Positions 54,901-64,000 of a DNA stretch of 64,000 bases are shown piece after piece (position 1 is the first letter of the stretch; every line of letters starts with the position of its first letter). The notes under the pieces are model-generated. The model had not been told where the DNA came from. It ran no database searches and saw only the letters and a list, made by a program, of their open reading frames with translations. The DNA is from a virus: IMG/VR virus record IMGVR_UViG_3300028840_004475, positions 1,665-65,664 of that record; one strand, given 5' to 3'. The translations under genes were made by a program, and so were the position numbers.

Positions 54901-56418
54901 TTTGTACGATGTCGTATCTACAATTGACGCTTCCCAATCCAGTAGATCATCCTTCACGTTGTAGTAGAAATAGAGCTTAGAAATGTTGACGTAATGTTGT
55001 GAACGACGACTGGACAGCTCTTGATACGAACCAGTGCTCTTCAAAACAAGAACGAACTTGTCTCCCTGTGGGTCGTATCCCAAACCAAAGTTAGACGCCG
55101 CACTGTTGGGGCTGAAGGTATCCGACGCAATGACCGGATCGCCAAAGAGATATGCTTCGCCGGGAATCTGCCCTTCAATTGACGACGACACAAACTCTTG
55201 CGGGACAGTAGTCCAGCTCTTGCCAAGATCCTCTGAGATGACGAGGTTCAGTATTCTGTAAGAGTGGATGCCATCGTCTTCAAATTCGACATCGCAGTCT
55301 TCACCTGTTGTCCATTCGCCAGGTGTGGCTCCGGTTTCTTCAACTGTTATGTCGCCGCTATCGTAATCGACCGTACCAGTGACGTTGGAACCAGATATGA
55401 CACCTGCCCCATCATCGGTGGCCTTTATCGTTGAGCCATTCTTGGCCACTACAGAATATGGTTTGATTGATTTACCAGTAGGGATATCCAACGTATCAGT
55501 GAAAGTATCCAGGCTAGTAGTACCAGTACCAATCGTCTGTGTATGAATCGCTTCTTCAGTTCCATGAAGCATCATCCCAACAACTAGTTTGTTGTTGTAG
55601 AAGGTGGCCTTCAGTACTGCACTTGTCTCATACGCATATGGAAGCGTTTCATCGAGAGGCTGCGACACGTCGCCATAGAACGGTTCAATGATGAACTGTC
55701 CGTATCTCTCCCAGGTGGTTCCGTGATCCTTTGTGATTGACACGTAGACATATTGGTTCTTGTAGCCCGATGTCGACGCATCTTCTTGCAGCCCAAAATA
55801 GAACAGCAGCGTACCGAGGTTTGGTATAGTAACGAATGCCGGGTAGACTTCGATATAGTTTGAACCGCTATATATGCGCGATACAGTATCTACTGTAACG
55901 TATGCACCCCACGCCTGCGTGCTCTCTGACCTTGTGGACACGTAGACACGCTTGTACGTCGTGTTGTATATGCGAGAGGTCGCTCTCATCAACACAGTGC
56001 CATCAGAATGGCCGACCTGTACTAGCTCTGCACCAGCTGCAGCTGCAGGGATTATTCCGTAACGACACTGAGCCCAGTACTCATCTCTGGACTTCTCGTC
56101 GCTCGTGTCTTCGTGGTCTTCTATCGTTATCCTTGCCACGCCAAGTGATGGGTCCGGGACGTCAACTGGATGGCGGTAGTTACCGTGTTTGTCTACCAAC
56201 GGTCCAGTGTTGATTGACTTGATAGTCATGCCATTGGTTGTGTCCAGAGATTTGGCGTCGTCAACGCCGACTATGGATAGCTCAGCTGAATTGCCACTTG
56301 ATGTAGTGATTGCTTCGACAGCTATATTGTACTTAGCTGAAGGATCGGACTCGCTCAGCACACTGCCGAAGGCAATGTTGTAGTCGTGGAAGAAGCCTAT
56401 TTTTATGCCGGTCGACAT
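51955..56418 (-). CDS. Giant tail fibre protein with sialidase-type Asp-box repeats
   Basis: A 1,487-residue beta-rich virion protein. Asp-box sequences typical of sialidase beta-propellers are visible (SITKDHGTTWERYG, VISEDLGKSWTTV) in the N-terminal ~420 residues. One or two jelly-roll or LamG-like segments follow (about 540 to 680 and 890 to 1,100). The last ~110 residues form a domain (SSIVRLDGGAIKTKK ... SISLTFEED) also found at the end of the next gene, perhaps for docking to the tail. Likely receptor binding or glycan handling; sialidase catalytic residues were not identified. Start ATG 56418. Confidence 0.75.
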   Translation of the reverse strand: MSTGIKIGFFHDYNIAFGSVLSESDPSAKYNIAVEAITTSSGNSAELSIVGVDDAKSLDTTNGMTIKSINTGPLVDKHGNYRHPVDVPDPSLGVARITIEDHEDTSDEKSRDEYWAQCRYGIIPAAAAGAELVQVGHSDGTVLMRATSRIYNTTYKRVYVSTRSESTQAWGAYVTVDTVSRIYSGSNYIEVYPAFVTIPNLGTLLFYFGLQEDASTSGYKNQYVYVSITKDHGTTWERYGQFIIEPFYGDVSQPLDETLPYAYETSAVLKATFYNNKLVVGMMLHGTEEAIHTQTIGTGTTSLDTFTDTLDIPTGKSIKPYSVVAKNGSTIKATDDGAGVISGSNVTGTVDYDSGDITVEETGATPGEWTTGEDCDVEFEDDGIHSYRILNLVISEDLGKSWTTVPQEFVSSSIEGQIPGEAYLFGDPVIASDTFSPNSAASNFGLGYDPQGDKFVLVLKSTGSYQELSSRRSQHYVNISKLYFYYNVKDDLLDWEASIVDTTSYKLIDQFTKSSLAEKYEIFDYAGATNPPSDWNVSGGVLEEPSNINGPGYFSGQAKGGTQIIWLQDDPTMNRTVGVRVELNTTDVDDFGIGFCRQDSDNFYAIDFDCTNNAQASGGTVDVSVKRVLAGVETLIGSTATVQFVKNTWGTCIVLFSGEDEIKVYFNEDLIITTNDNNLRLGKVFLFSNGQQTASFDNLGLMTGRNTVQLVGSTLPGYDPPRQIPYEDAVRIGSNIDLTVDQFNQAWISADVSALSLGNNFFSHGMVLQKYRFVRDIERVEGQFLAKEIRKVYLADYEEYQQDVGNELSLLEYGIFVTHYGVSDRFRTMLDSLVWHKDDPTFFVRRHNYEGELFGLIQRDKSIALVGSESNNYSNRTLFANFNACWHAFNFDARPQTSGFEVDGGFTYTIVSDYTLRVTEDNVGYFMQEYDFTAGTVNTNASRSIPVRFFDYKTRGMTAFLSTRSYLSNLAGTARTVFECTMPYIIAGGSVTSNEVRFRIRFVEETSIGANDAKIEVEYYVQGTGWLFADRISSINLQLWWEFAIFVYPVDLAPNLSNRPELSIFGRPEGTTDWYAISQSHNLQEYATPGNTLGQVKLGCFDGTGGTPSQQEFKMFAYGDSCLVDPYLHRVIGESLQNGEPVRTPKGVTYSFGNGISFKGNEWKLTDESTRSYPKENILESPSSLWKSVDDSADKSIVIDAGHDLEYDTVILYGANCKNIIFDANTSDSWPSSSPLTLDMTEHDHLEYEKLTASDKTHIIHFTGLVPDFVQDGLKGRAFISETNSVGSYRVVSNDRRYIVYERSADAVTIPQTSSDFIDVLSDRIAIRFSTKRRHRYFRLTFDKGSFTYPTPEGYFQLGSLGIGMFDEFQWNPEYPEEKERTRNSSIVRLDGGAIKTKKRGPTTLKRTLNFNAIDMNVAGFKDQIYNMWKHARGKTVYYVPNIEEFNGSGYTYTFDVVACREQPSIGVPKNGGYLTSISLTFEEDPT

Positions 56419-56419
56419 A

Positions 56420-59400
56420 TCAGCACGTTATCTCTTCCAGGACAATACTATCGTTCTGTCTCTCTGGCAAGAATCTGCTAGATGAGAGTCCAGTAAGTGA
56501 AGTCACAAGATATACTGCTGCAGGGTTCTCATCATAGTCAGTGATGTACCAGAATGGGTTATCTGTTTCGCTGATCGAGTTGAACAACCTGTCAAGAATC
56601 TCATTGTCTCGGTCTTCATTGAGACCGTACTTGAGTGTGAACTTCTTTGCGCTTTGGCCTTTCCTGACAATAGTTGAACGTCCATCGTCTTCTTTTGTGA
56701 CGTTAACGTTCGCGTTGTCTTCTTCAGTGTATCCGTAATCTGTGTCGTCAGTCAGCTCTATCCTCTCGCCAACATCAAACTCACCTATCTGCCACGAGCG
56801 CTCGTTCGGCAGATTTGGTTGGTTGGAGGCGCCCCATGAATCGCTGTACAGTTCCGACTCAGTTACCAACACACGAACGTACTTGTACGCCTTCAAGTCT
56901 GCTATGTTGTGAGACATCCTGTTGTAGTAAATAACGAAATCATCACCGTCCAGAACCTTCATCGGGTCATAGTTTGCTGGCACGTCTGTACCCAGTTCAT
57001 CTGCGACCAGTCCCTTTGTGCTGATGATGATGTTGTCGAATCCATTGTCCAGGATCTTGAACGCAACATTGCGGTAGTGGTTGTCGTTTGCAGGTGTAGT
57101 CTTGTGCTCCTCGTATATCTCCTCGAGCATGATGTAGTGGCCAGCAAGCTCACCTGGATCCCACTCCTTGTCGGTGCATCGTATGTTCAAAAGGTCAGAG
57201 TCGTTTCTGATCCAGTCTCCGTCAATCGTACCAGTCTCTTTTGTGAAGTCGACGGTCTCATCTACAGAAGGTGATGTCCAGACGTCGGTGTCGTTGGCCT
57301 GAAGCCTTATGTACCTTGTGTTGGTGTTGTAGAATATGGCGGTGTCGAATACGAACATGCCGATTTCGTTATCGTCTGCGTCAAGAAGTATTGTTTGGTC
57401 GGATGGTGCTCCCGGCAACCCAGAAGCCGTATCAAAGCCAGAGCGCCACACGTAGCACGGCACCTTTGACATGGCGTTGATGGCGCCGAAGTCAGTCGTT
57501 GAAGAGAAATTCCACTTGTCCCCTTCGAATGCGTCAGTGCCTCTCCACGTCAGCATCAAATTGTCGATCGTCAGATGTGGTACGCCTTCTTCTTTCAAAG
57601 GAAGCGGATCCAACTCTGCTTCATCAGCTGGTGAAGAATAAGTAGTGAGTTCGTCCTCAATTGTGAAAGCGATGTCGTTGTTGTCTGTCAAATCTGCGTA
57701 GTAGAACGCCTTCCAGATTGCTACAGAAGCACCGGTAGTCGTGAGTGGCAAGCCAAAATAGATGTATTGGTTCGCCACATTGTATACACCAGTTGCTGTG
57801 AAGTCAGCTATCTGCTCCCACTCGTCTTGATTCTTTGCGTATCCATCGTTCAGATAAACTCTGACCTTCCCAGTGGTTGCGCTTGTGCCTTCGAAAGCGA
57901 ACATTACTTCGACAAAGTCTGTGATAGATGTCGCGTGCGTTATGTCGGTAGCACCGTTCAGGTCGACTATCCTGACCCCGTCAGAACCGACAATGACTCT
58001 GACATTGCACTTGTAGTTCGCATCTGTTGTCCTAATGAAATACTGCGACATCTGACAAGTACTAGTAGCGACTCCGCTGTCAGTAACTGGCTTGATGATG
58101 AATTTGTTCTTGAACCTGTGTTCTGATGCGTCTTTGTCAGTACGGCTATAGTAAGCTGTCTCACCGGAAGCTGCAGTGATTGTGAGACCATCGTCTCCAA
58201 CGACATAGGTCGGTGACCCTGAGCTATTTTTTGTCCAGCCATATTCCGGATCTGCATCAGCGGTAGTACCTATGTATGCGCAAGAGTATTGTGTCCTGTC
58301 AGGTAGATTGGTAGGCGAACCCAAGACGTGAATGGCATATCCAGTAAGGTATCCACCTCCGTAGAACGAACTCGCAAGATAGAGGATGCCGTCAACTTCT
58401 TTGACGTCTGACCTGTAAATGCGTGCGCCGTTGCCAGAGGCACCAACAGTTTCTACCCAGAACGCGCCACGGCGCATACCATACAGGTCATTCTCGTCCT
58501 GGAACAAACAAGCGAACTGACCACTTGTTATATTCGATTGAATGCCGAAGTACTTGCCACCGAATCTAACCATCCTTATTGGATACGTTGACACAATCGA
58601 GGTATCTGCATTGGCGGTTTCTGCAACATTTTCCTTGAAGACGGGGAAGTTCAACCTTCTCCATGTAAGAAAATCATCGGAATACAATGTCACAAATCTC
58701 ATACCTATCGACGGCGCACCAGTAGTCTGGCCTCCCTGTACTGTCAAAACGAATTGGTCGTTTACTGTGTCGTAGTGAATCCTCGGATTTGAATAGCCGA
58801 CACCGTACGTGACGTGCGTTGGGTCAAAACCTACCTCAGACAGCGGGTCGCCTATGTTGGAGAAAGTATTTGTACCTGGCTCGTACGCCCAACGCCAATT
58901 GTTGCCGTTGTCATTCGAGATCAAGAAGCCAACAGTTGTATTGCGTCCGTTTCCATCGAGATTGTAGTCGAATACAATGTATACGTTGCCTTGCATGTCG
59001 GCGTACATATCAAGATTGTTTGGGCCATCTCCGTTGACAAGCTCTGGCAAATAGAACGGGTTCAAAGTTTCTAGAACGGCACAGTTCTCATCTATTACAG
59101 TGAACTCGATTCTTTCAGGACTTGAATCGAATGCCTGTGCGATTAGATACTTGTTGTCGTCTATCCTTACAGCTGTATCAGGATCGATGCCAGACACGTC
59201 AATTCTTGTGACTGGGTTGCTGTCTGTCTTTCCCAGCTTCGGAACAGATGTAATGAGTGTGTCTTTTGTGCCGTCTGAATCCAAGAACAAGACGAACAGC
59301 GACTCATCATTCCTGTCACACAGAGATATATCTGTCACTGTGTAGCCGGCGTCATACGTTGAATGGATCAGCTTGCTGAAGGTTCTATCGATACCGAAAA

Positions 59401-61054
59401 CATTCGTGCCATCATCGACCACTACTTCAGGCGGCGTGAAGCTACCTTTGAATGTCGTTTCATCTGTGAATTCTAATTGGCCAGAACCCAACTGCTCGAC
59501 ACTTTCCCTCACAGCATTCAGTTTTGTGTCGAACCTGCCAGCAGTAACTGTCCTGATTTCGTAGTCTGTTCCTACTGCTGCGATGTCATCACTCTCTACA
59601 TTCAGCGAAGTGTTGCCTTTGCTGCCGGCTCGCACGTTGCCGATGGACGGCTTGAAGTATGAGCTTACTGAACCTATCTCAGATATCGACTTACCAATGA
59701 CGAACTGTTTCCTACCGGTTACTTTGTATTTTACTGTGAATGAATACGTATAACTGAAAGGATTCGCATATTGATCTTCGCAATATACAGATACGGACCT
59801 GTCGCCAGCAGAAAGATTTGAAAGTGGCTGTATCGTTATACGATAAGCAGTCGAGCTTATGGATACGATTGAACCGACGTAGCCAGATTGAAATACACCG
59901 TTTATGATCGCATCAACGCCGTCGATCGATGCATCTATAGTAGTGTTGTCGACACCAGATGTACCGTCATCCAAAACGAAACTTATTGGCGTATTGGCGT
60001 CAGCGTATCCAAAACCAGGTGCCGGGGACAAAGCACCGATAAATGGATAGTCAGCAGCTTTGAATTGATACGTAGTATCGAGCGAGTTGCCTTCAGAATC
60101 GTCCGCAATGACACGTACTATTATAGAGTTGCCTTCTGTGAAATTCGTAGTTGGGTCTATTGTTACTTTGTAGTATTTGTTTCCTGTCGCATCTTCTATG
60201 ATCGAACTAGAAGACCCGTCAAATCCTGGATAGAATCCTCCGGAATAATCGTATGCTTTTTGATAACCGCTACCTAAATCAACATATATTTCTATTGTTG
60301 TGTTGTCGACGTCAGAGCTTGCGTCTTTGATCTCAAGATATATATCATCGCCAACTGGAACTTCAATTTCGTCAGAAACTGGATTCAAATTATCTAGATA
60401 TGGAGCGGTTGTGTCTACTTCACCCCATGCCAACGCAACAAGTTCAGATTCAAAAAGTGCGTGGTCCCAGTACTTGAAGTCGTTGACACCCGTGTAGACA
60501 TCATTGCCATAGGTGATAGCGCTCCCACCGCCGTGATTGCCGATAGCGAAATTCTCTGTATTAGAGACCAGTGAAGATGGACCGAACTTGGAGAACACCA
60601 ATATGCCGTCAATCCACGCCTCGTACACACTACCCCGTTTGACGACGGCGACATGATGCCAACCCGCTGTCTCCAAAGGCGTGGCATTGATTAGAATGTT
60701 TTCATTGATGCCGGAGCTGCCAAGGACAATAAATCTTACGTTGTTGGCATCAAGAAAATACATCGAAAAAGAACTAGGCTTGTTGAAAAAATAGCTGGTG
60801 GATGCCAAACCAAAGAACCTGAACCAGCAAGTAATAGACTGGTCTCCGCTGCCTTCCCAAATCGTGTCACCGCACAAAATGCGCGAAGCGTAGGAGCCAC
60901 CCAGAGAGAAGATAGGACAACGGTCCCCTGGCTCCAAGAATCCTGGAACACTGCTAACCCAACCAGCTGGATCTCTAACGCCAACAAGACTTCCAACGCT
61001 ATCGGCGAAATTACCGCTGGTCTCATCTAGTTTGAGATGGTTGACGAGACTCAT
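56420..61054 (-). CDS. Giant tail fibre protein with LamG, Ig-like and Asp-box domains
   Basis: 1,544 residues. A LamG/concanavalin-like domain at ~1 to 215 is followed by two similar Ig-like repeats (about 215 to 335 and 335 to 445, each with S-x-VDNTTI). A beta-propeller-like region with Asp boxes (LISNDNGNNWRWA, LYSDDFLTWRRL) lies at about 520 to 850, another jelly roll at ~930 to 1,060, and a C-terminal tail-docking-like domain (STIVRKGQSAKKFTLKYG) at the end. Likely host-glycan binding. The TAATG junction couples it to the upstream LamG gene. Confidence 0.78.
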   Translation of the reverse strand: MSLVNHLKLDETSGNFADSVGSLVGVRDPAGWVSSVPGFLEPGDRCPIFSLGGSYASRILCGDTIWEGSGDQSITCWFRFFGLASTSYFFNKPSSFSMYFLDANNVRFIVLGSSGINENILINATPLETAGWHHVAVVKRGSVYEAWIDGILVFSKFGPSSLVSNTENFAIGNHGGGSAITYGNDVYTGVNDFKYWDHALFESELVALAWGEVDTTAPYLDNLNPVSDEIEVPVGDDIYLEIKDASSDVDNTTIEIYVDLGSGYQKAYDYSGGFYPGFDGSSSSIIEDATGNKYYKVTIDPTTNFTEGNSIIVRVIADDSEGNSLDTTYQFKAADYPFIGALSPAPGFGYADANTPISFVLDDGTSGVDNTTIDASIDGVDAIINGVFQSGYVGSIVSISSTAYRITIQPLSNLSAGDRSVSVYCEDQYANPFSYTYSFTVKYKVTGRKQFVIGKSISEIGSVSSYFKPSIGNVRAGSKGNTSLNVESDDIAAVGTDYEIRTVTAGRFDTKLNAVRESVEQLGSGQLEFTDETTFKGSFTPPEVVVDDGTNVFGIDRTFSKLIHSTYDAGYTVTDISLCDRNDESLFVLFLDSDGTKDTLITSVPKLGKTDSNPVTRIDVSGIDPDTAVRIDDNKYLIAQAFDSSPERIEFTVIDENCAVLETLNPFYLPELVNGDGPNNLDMYADMQGNVYIVFDYNLDGNGRNTTVGFLISNDNGNNWRWAYEPGTNTFSNIGDPLSEVGFDPTHVTYGVGYSNPRIHYDTVNDQFVLTVQGGQTTGAPSIGMRFVTLYSDDFLTWRRLNFPVFKENVAETANADTSIVSTYPIRMVRFGGKYFGIQSNITSGQFACLFQDENDLYGMRRGAFWVETVGASGNGARIYRSDVKEVDGILYLASSFYGGGYLTGYAIHVLGSPTNLPDRTQYSCAYIGTTADADPEYGWTKNSSGSPTYVVGDDGLTITAASGETAYYSRTDKDASEHRFKNKFIIKPVTDSGVATSTCQMSQYFIRTTDANYKCNVRVIVGSDGVRIVDLNGATDITHATSITDFVEVMFAFEGTSATTGKVRVYLNDGYAKNQDEWEQIADFTATGVYNVANQYIYFGLPLTTTGASVAIWKAFYYADLTDNNDIAFTIEDELTTYSSPADEAELDPLPLKEEGVPHLTIDNLMLTWRGTDAFEGDKWNFSSTTDFGAINAMSKVPCYVWRSGFDTASGLPGAPSDQTILLDADDNEIGMFVFDTAIFYNTNTRYIRLQANDTDVWTSPSVDETVDFTKETGTIDGDWIRNDSDLLNIRCTDKEWDPGELAGHYIMLEEIYEEHKTTPANDNHYRNVAFKILDNGFDNIIISTKGLVADELGTDVPANYDPMKVLDGDDFVIYYNRMSHNIADLKAYKYVRVLVTESELYSDSWGASNQPNLPNERSWQIGEFDVGERIELTDDTDYGYTEEDNANVNVTKEDDGRSTIVRKGQSAKKFTLKYGLNEDRDNEILDRLFNSISETDNPFWYITDYDENPAAVYLVTSLTGLSSSRFLPERQNDSIVLEEITC

Positions 61055-63621
61055 TAGAAAGTTGTCCCACGCTGATCGTTGAAGATCTCGTTAAGGGGTT
61101 TGACACGCTTCACCCAGCTCAGGTAGTGGATGACACCTTTCCAACCATCAGCAGGGTCGACAGAGTCTGGGTCTGTAAACAGGTACAAGTCTGTGCCAGA
61201 ACCGTAGTTATTGTGATTAAAACTGGCATTAGTATCTTCAGCATCATAATACACGCTACCGCCCTCGGCGACATAAAGGTGTTTGGTCGTTGGGTCATAG
61301 ACAATAGCAAGTTTGCGGAACAAGTTAGCGTATGCAGCACCACCGGTGTTCCTGAGATCATACTGTAGACTTAGCGTTTCCCCGGCTTTGTCTTCTATGG
61401 TTAAAAGCAAGTCAGGAATAAAAGAGCCAACTGCCAGCTGAATACCCCCCAAGATACCGTCATACTTGCTCAGGAGTACGCCGCCACCAGCGTATGGAGT
61501 AATCGCTAGCTCGATTGTCAAACCATCTGTTAAGTCGTCAAAATCTGCGTGGTGCGAGACTTTTATTCTTCTGAAGTTTGAGCCACTGGTTTTAGCGAGG
61601 CCAATGTCATAATTTGTTGTCGGCGTACCCTCAGCACGACATGGGCTCCTGACTACTGCTAAACTGGCAATCTCAACTACACCGTCATGGTTACCGGTCT
61701 CGTCTTCGACCGTAGACCCTAAGACGCCAGGGGTGGAATCGTTATCAAAAATGTATAGCGCCACATGGTCAGAGTCTACAACTGGCTTCTTTGAAAGACG
61801 CGCGGTGTCAAACGATCTTTGCATCGCATATTTGCGAGTGTAGTATGGAAGGTGTTCACTGTTCCATTCGATTTCGGCAATGTCGGCGTGTAGGTAATCA
61901 CCACCAGGAGTCCTTCCTATGTAGATGTCAGGGCTGCCAGCATCTACAGAACCCCAGTATGTCCATGCCGAACCTTCTACTAATGTCGCAACTCCGACGC
62001 CTTGTCCGTCGATATATAATCTAGGACCTTGTGTAATATCTGGATCGTTACTCCCGCCATGAAACCAAGCGAATAAATTAATCCATTTACCTAACGGTAG
62101 TAAATGCGAAATATCTCCAGACCTGGCAGTATGGAATTGATCCGGCGATGCATAGGGTCTCCCGCCACCCCAATACATCCTAGTTTCCCAAGCTCCTGTC
62201 AGTTCGTTTTGCTCACGAGCCAGCCACCACGCGAACCCTTGATCTAAAGGTGTGCCTCCCCAATTACTAGTACGAGTTACCAAACCGTGTTCGCCGGCCG
62301 TAACGCTGTTGATTCGAATCAGCATATTGATCGTGAACTGATTTATATCGAATGCGCTGAGATAGCTCATGGTTATGTAAGCACTTGTACCATTAAGTCT
62401 ACGAGCACGTTTGAAGTCGAGTTTATCGTCTGACACAGCGATAATAGACGTATTCACCTCAGTTAAATCATGATTCGAACCATTAATCTGTTCTACGTTA
62501 TAGACAGTGCCTAAGTTCGGGCTGTCCATGCGCCAGAGCCCCATAGTCTGTCTGATAATGCCAGGCTGGTACTGATGTATGAAACGCGCAAGTCTAGCCG
62601 CAGTAGTGAACGACCACTCGTAGTCAGTGAGCCAGTTGCCACGATTATCGGCAACCGACAATCTGACGACTACAGATTTACTTGGTCCAATATCTTGCGT
62701 CGTATCGAAGTTAAATCGAAAACCGTTTGTAATCGCAGACCGCAGTGAATTAGTACCAGTGTAGATACCCATAAAACTGTCGGTCGATCCGTCATATGCT
62801 AGTTGTTCATAGCCATTAATTGAGACATATACAGTGCACGTAGAATAGTCGATGCCGACGCCAGTGGCGGCCGAAACGACGTCGAAATAAAATTCGGTAT
62901 CTGGGTCCGCGCTAGGTTCTGGACTCGTTGCAGTTACTACTGGTTCTGGATCGTTAAACAACCGCATGACCTGATCCGGTGTCATGCTGTAGTCATAGTG
63001 CTGCACGAGATTCAGGCAGCCGTCTCCCAAGTATGCTGTCGTACCAGCAGGAACTTCAAGCATCCGTGGTGCACCACCCGGATTGTCTACGTCTGTGGAC
63101 GCTGGCAGTGTATTGTTCTCACCAACAAGGCAGCCATTGATATAGACGCTCAGGAGTGCATGATCTCGGACCATGACCATGTCTAGGAACCCCATACCCA
63201 CGCCCACCGAGCGGCTGCTACCGGCAACCACAGAATAAACAGTGCCGCCGATAACGACAAAACCGCCTGCGTAATCGCCAGTCGATGTAAAATACATTCC
63301 AAAAGCGTAGCCGAAGGGACTATATTCATATCTCCAGATATAGTAGTATGACGACCCACCAGAAGACGTGATCTTGTCACATCTCACCAATGCCCGCATG
63401 GTGAAGTTGAGACCCAGAGGGTCAAACTCCGAAGGGGCTGACGCGAGACTGGCACCTGATGTACCGTTGGCGGCCGACTTACCATCGGCGAAGATCCCAG
63501 GCTCGTTGTCCAGCGTTCCGTAAGAGGTGAGAGCTGGTTTGGATTGTGATGTGCCCAGGTCAGCAAAAGGACTGGAACCGTCAAAGGCCCACTCGTGAAC
63601 CGGTGGCGTTAGTTTGGCCAT
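61054..63621 (-). CDS. LamG-repeat virion protein, 855 aa
   Basis: Three LamG/concanavalin-like jelly-roll domains (about 5 to 228, 360 to 620, 640 to 850) are recognised by repeated blocks such as W-A-F-D-G, FTMRALVRC, INGCLVG, FTINMLIRIN and LFAWFHGGSND. An Ig-like linker (about 229 to 340) resembles the Ig-like repeats of the next protein. It should bind surface carbohydrates. Start ATG 63621, overlapping the previous TAA (TAATG). The ribosome site is not strong, consistent with coupling. Confidence 0.78.
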   Translation of the reverse strand: MAKLTPPVHEWAFDGSSPFADLGTSQSKPALTSYGTLDNEPGIFADGKSAANGTSGASLASAPSEFDPLGLNFTMRALVRCDKITSSGGSSYYYIWRYEYSPFGYAFGMYFTSTGDYAGGFVVIGGTVYSVVAGSSRSVGVGMGFLDMVMVRDHALLSVYINGCLVGENNTLPASTDVDNPGGAPRMLEVPAGTTAYLGDGCLNLVQHYDYSMTPDQVMRLFNDPEPVVTATSPEPSADPDTEFYFDVVSAATGVGIDYSTCTVYVSINGYEQLAYDGSTDSFMGIYTGTNSLRSAITNGFRFNFDTTQDIGPSKSVVVRLSVADNRGNWLTDYEWSFTTAARLARFIHQYQPGIIRQTMGLWRMDSPNLGTVYNVEQINGSNHDLTEVNTSIIAVSDDKLDFKRARRLNGTSAYITMSYLSAFDINQFTINMLIRINSVTAGEHGLVTRTSNWGGTPLDQGFAWWLAREQNELTGAWETRMYWGGGRPYASPDQFHTARSGDISHLLPLGKWINLFAWFHGGSNDPDITQGPRLYIDGQGVGVATLVEGSAWTYWGSVDAGSPDIYIGRTPGGDYLHADIAEIEWNSEHLPYYTRKYAMQRSFDTARLSKKPVVDSDHVALYIFDNDSTPGVLGSTVEDETGNHDGVVEIASLAVVRSPCRAEGTPTTNYDIGLAKTSGSNFRRIKVSHHADFDDLTDGLTIELAITPYAGGGVLLSKYDGILGGIQLAVGSFIPDLLLTIEDKAGETLSLQYDLRNTGGAAYANLFRKLAIVYDPTTKHLYVAEGGSVYYDAEDTNASFNHNNYGSGTDLYLFTDPDSVDPADGWKGVIHYLSWVKRVKPLNEIFNDQRGTTF

Positions 63622-64000
63622 TACGCACGCACCTTCAGGTTCGCGGCCCTATAAAGGTTGAACACTTCGACGGGTTCTAACACTCTCGGGTACCAGGCCC
63701 ATGCCAACATGTCGGCATCGAGTGGATAAAGAGGTGTGTCGTAGGCAACGCCCTGCTGTACGGCTTTAGTATTATCGCCACCGGTATATGATCCGGTTTC
63801 TGATTCCGTGGTCACTACAGCCGGGTGGTCATCGAAAAAGAGCCGGATTTTTCCATCGGCCTGCGAAAACGTGACCGTGATCATGTACAGCCTATCGGCC
63901 ACAACCAGCTCGTTTGTAAGCGGTTTGCCGACGACAAGTAGGTAGTTGGAGCTGTCGGTACTGATTTTCATGGCCACGTCGCTTGAGCTTTGCAGCTGTA
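63621..64000 (-). CDS. LamG-like tail protein, C-terminal part only
   Basis: The frame is open to the right edge of the window, so only ~125 C-terminal residues are seen. LYMITVTFSQADGKIRLFFDDHPA ... LDADMLAWAWYPRVL ... EVFNLYRAANL is the second half of a LamG/concanavalin-like domain, similar to those of the next gene. An in-frame GTG at 63977 is not taken as the start because coding-like sequence continues to the edge. Confidence 0.75.
   Translation of the reverse strand, partial: QLQSSSDVAMKISTDSSNYLLVVGKPLTNELVVADRLYMITVTFSQADGKIRLFFDDHPAVVTTESETGSYTGGDNTKAVQQGVAYDTPLYPLDADMLAWAWYPRVLEPVEVFNLYRAANLKVRA

Noticed and set aside
1-64000. tRNA genes, integrase, attachment sites, insertion sequences
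   Set aside because: No cloverleaf, recombinase or transposase motif was seen by eye; a tRNAscan or profile search could still find a cryptic one.

Overview
The window is a 64 kb segment of a large tailed double-stranded DNA phage (Caudoviricetes), or of a prophage or metagenomic contig of that kind. It encodes its own replisome and recombination set (DnaE-type polymerase, DnaB-like helicase, DnaC-like loader, DnaG-like primase, gp32-like single-strand binding protein, RecA/UvsX, SbcC/SbcD, RuvC-like nuclease, UvsW-like helicase, family 4 uracil-DNA glycosylase), a B12-dependent ribonucleotide reductase, and very large tail proteins with LamG-like and sialidase-type repeats. No terminase, portal, capsid, lysin, integrase, tRNA or CRISPR array was seen, so only part of the genome is present. 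The host cannot be fixed from the sequence. A small sigma-region-4 protein (28.0 kb) has the C-P-W-V-S-C and S-C-A-L-D motifs that I associate with myxobacterial and other deltaproteobacterial proteins, and there is a lipoprotein with a lipobox. Both fit a Gram-negative, GC-rich host but do not prove one.

Layout: (1) 1 to 22.5 kb, all on the plus strand and visibly GC-richer: many small accessory genes, mostly unrecognised, plus an SNF2/HARP-like annealing-type helicase, a class I methyltransferase, two proteins that join a GHKL-type ATPase fold to an HExxH metalloprotease motif, a DUF932 protein and a sigma-70-like factor. The gene starts use two repeated leader styles. One is AAGGGGAGAAC. 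The other is a 21 to 22 nt element of the form GGGGCC-N7-GACCCTCA placed just before GGAGGA. (2) 22.5 to 47.8 kb, minus strand and lower GC: a tightly packed, often overlapping replication, recombination and nucleotide-metabolism cluster, transcribed right to left. The ribonucleotide reductase has a 365-residue LAGLIDADG-type intein directly before its catalytic cysteine, and the polymerase has a 147-residue mini-intein. (3) 47.8 to 48.3 kb: a non-coding divergent control region with TAGGTACCTA palindromes. (4) 48.3 to 49.1 kb: three small plus-strand genes, convergent with a small lipoprotein gene. (5) 49.1 to 64 kb, minus strand: a tail-tip-like protein and three to four giant fibre or receptor-binding proteins, the last running off the right edge.

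How the genes work together: the minus-strand cluster is a nearly complete host-independent replication module (priming, loading, unwinding, synthesis, recombination-dependent restart, dNTP supply, uracil removal). The left arm looks like an early or accessory region in which a shared leader element may coordinate expression of small host-takeover genes. The most unusual unit is the 14.2 to 18.4 kb block with two differently diverged GHKL-ATPase/metalloprotease proteins flanking two unknown genes.
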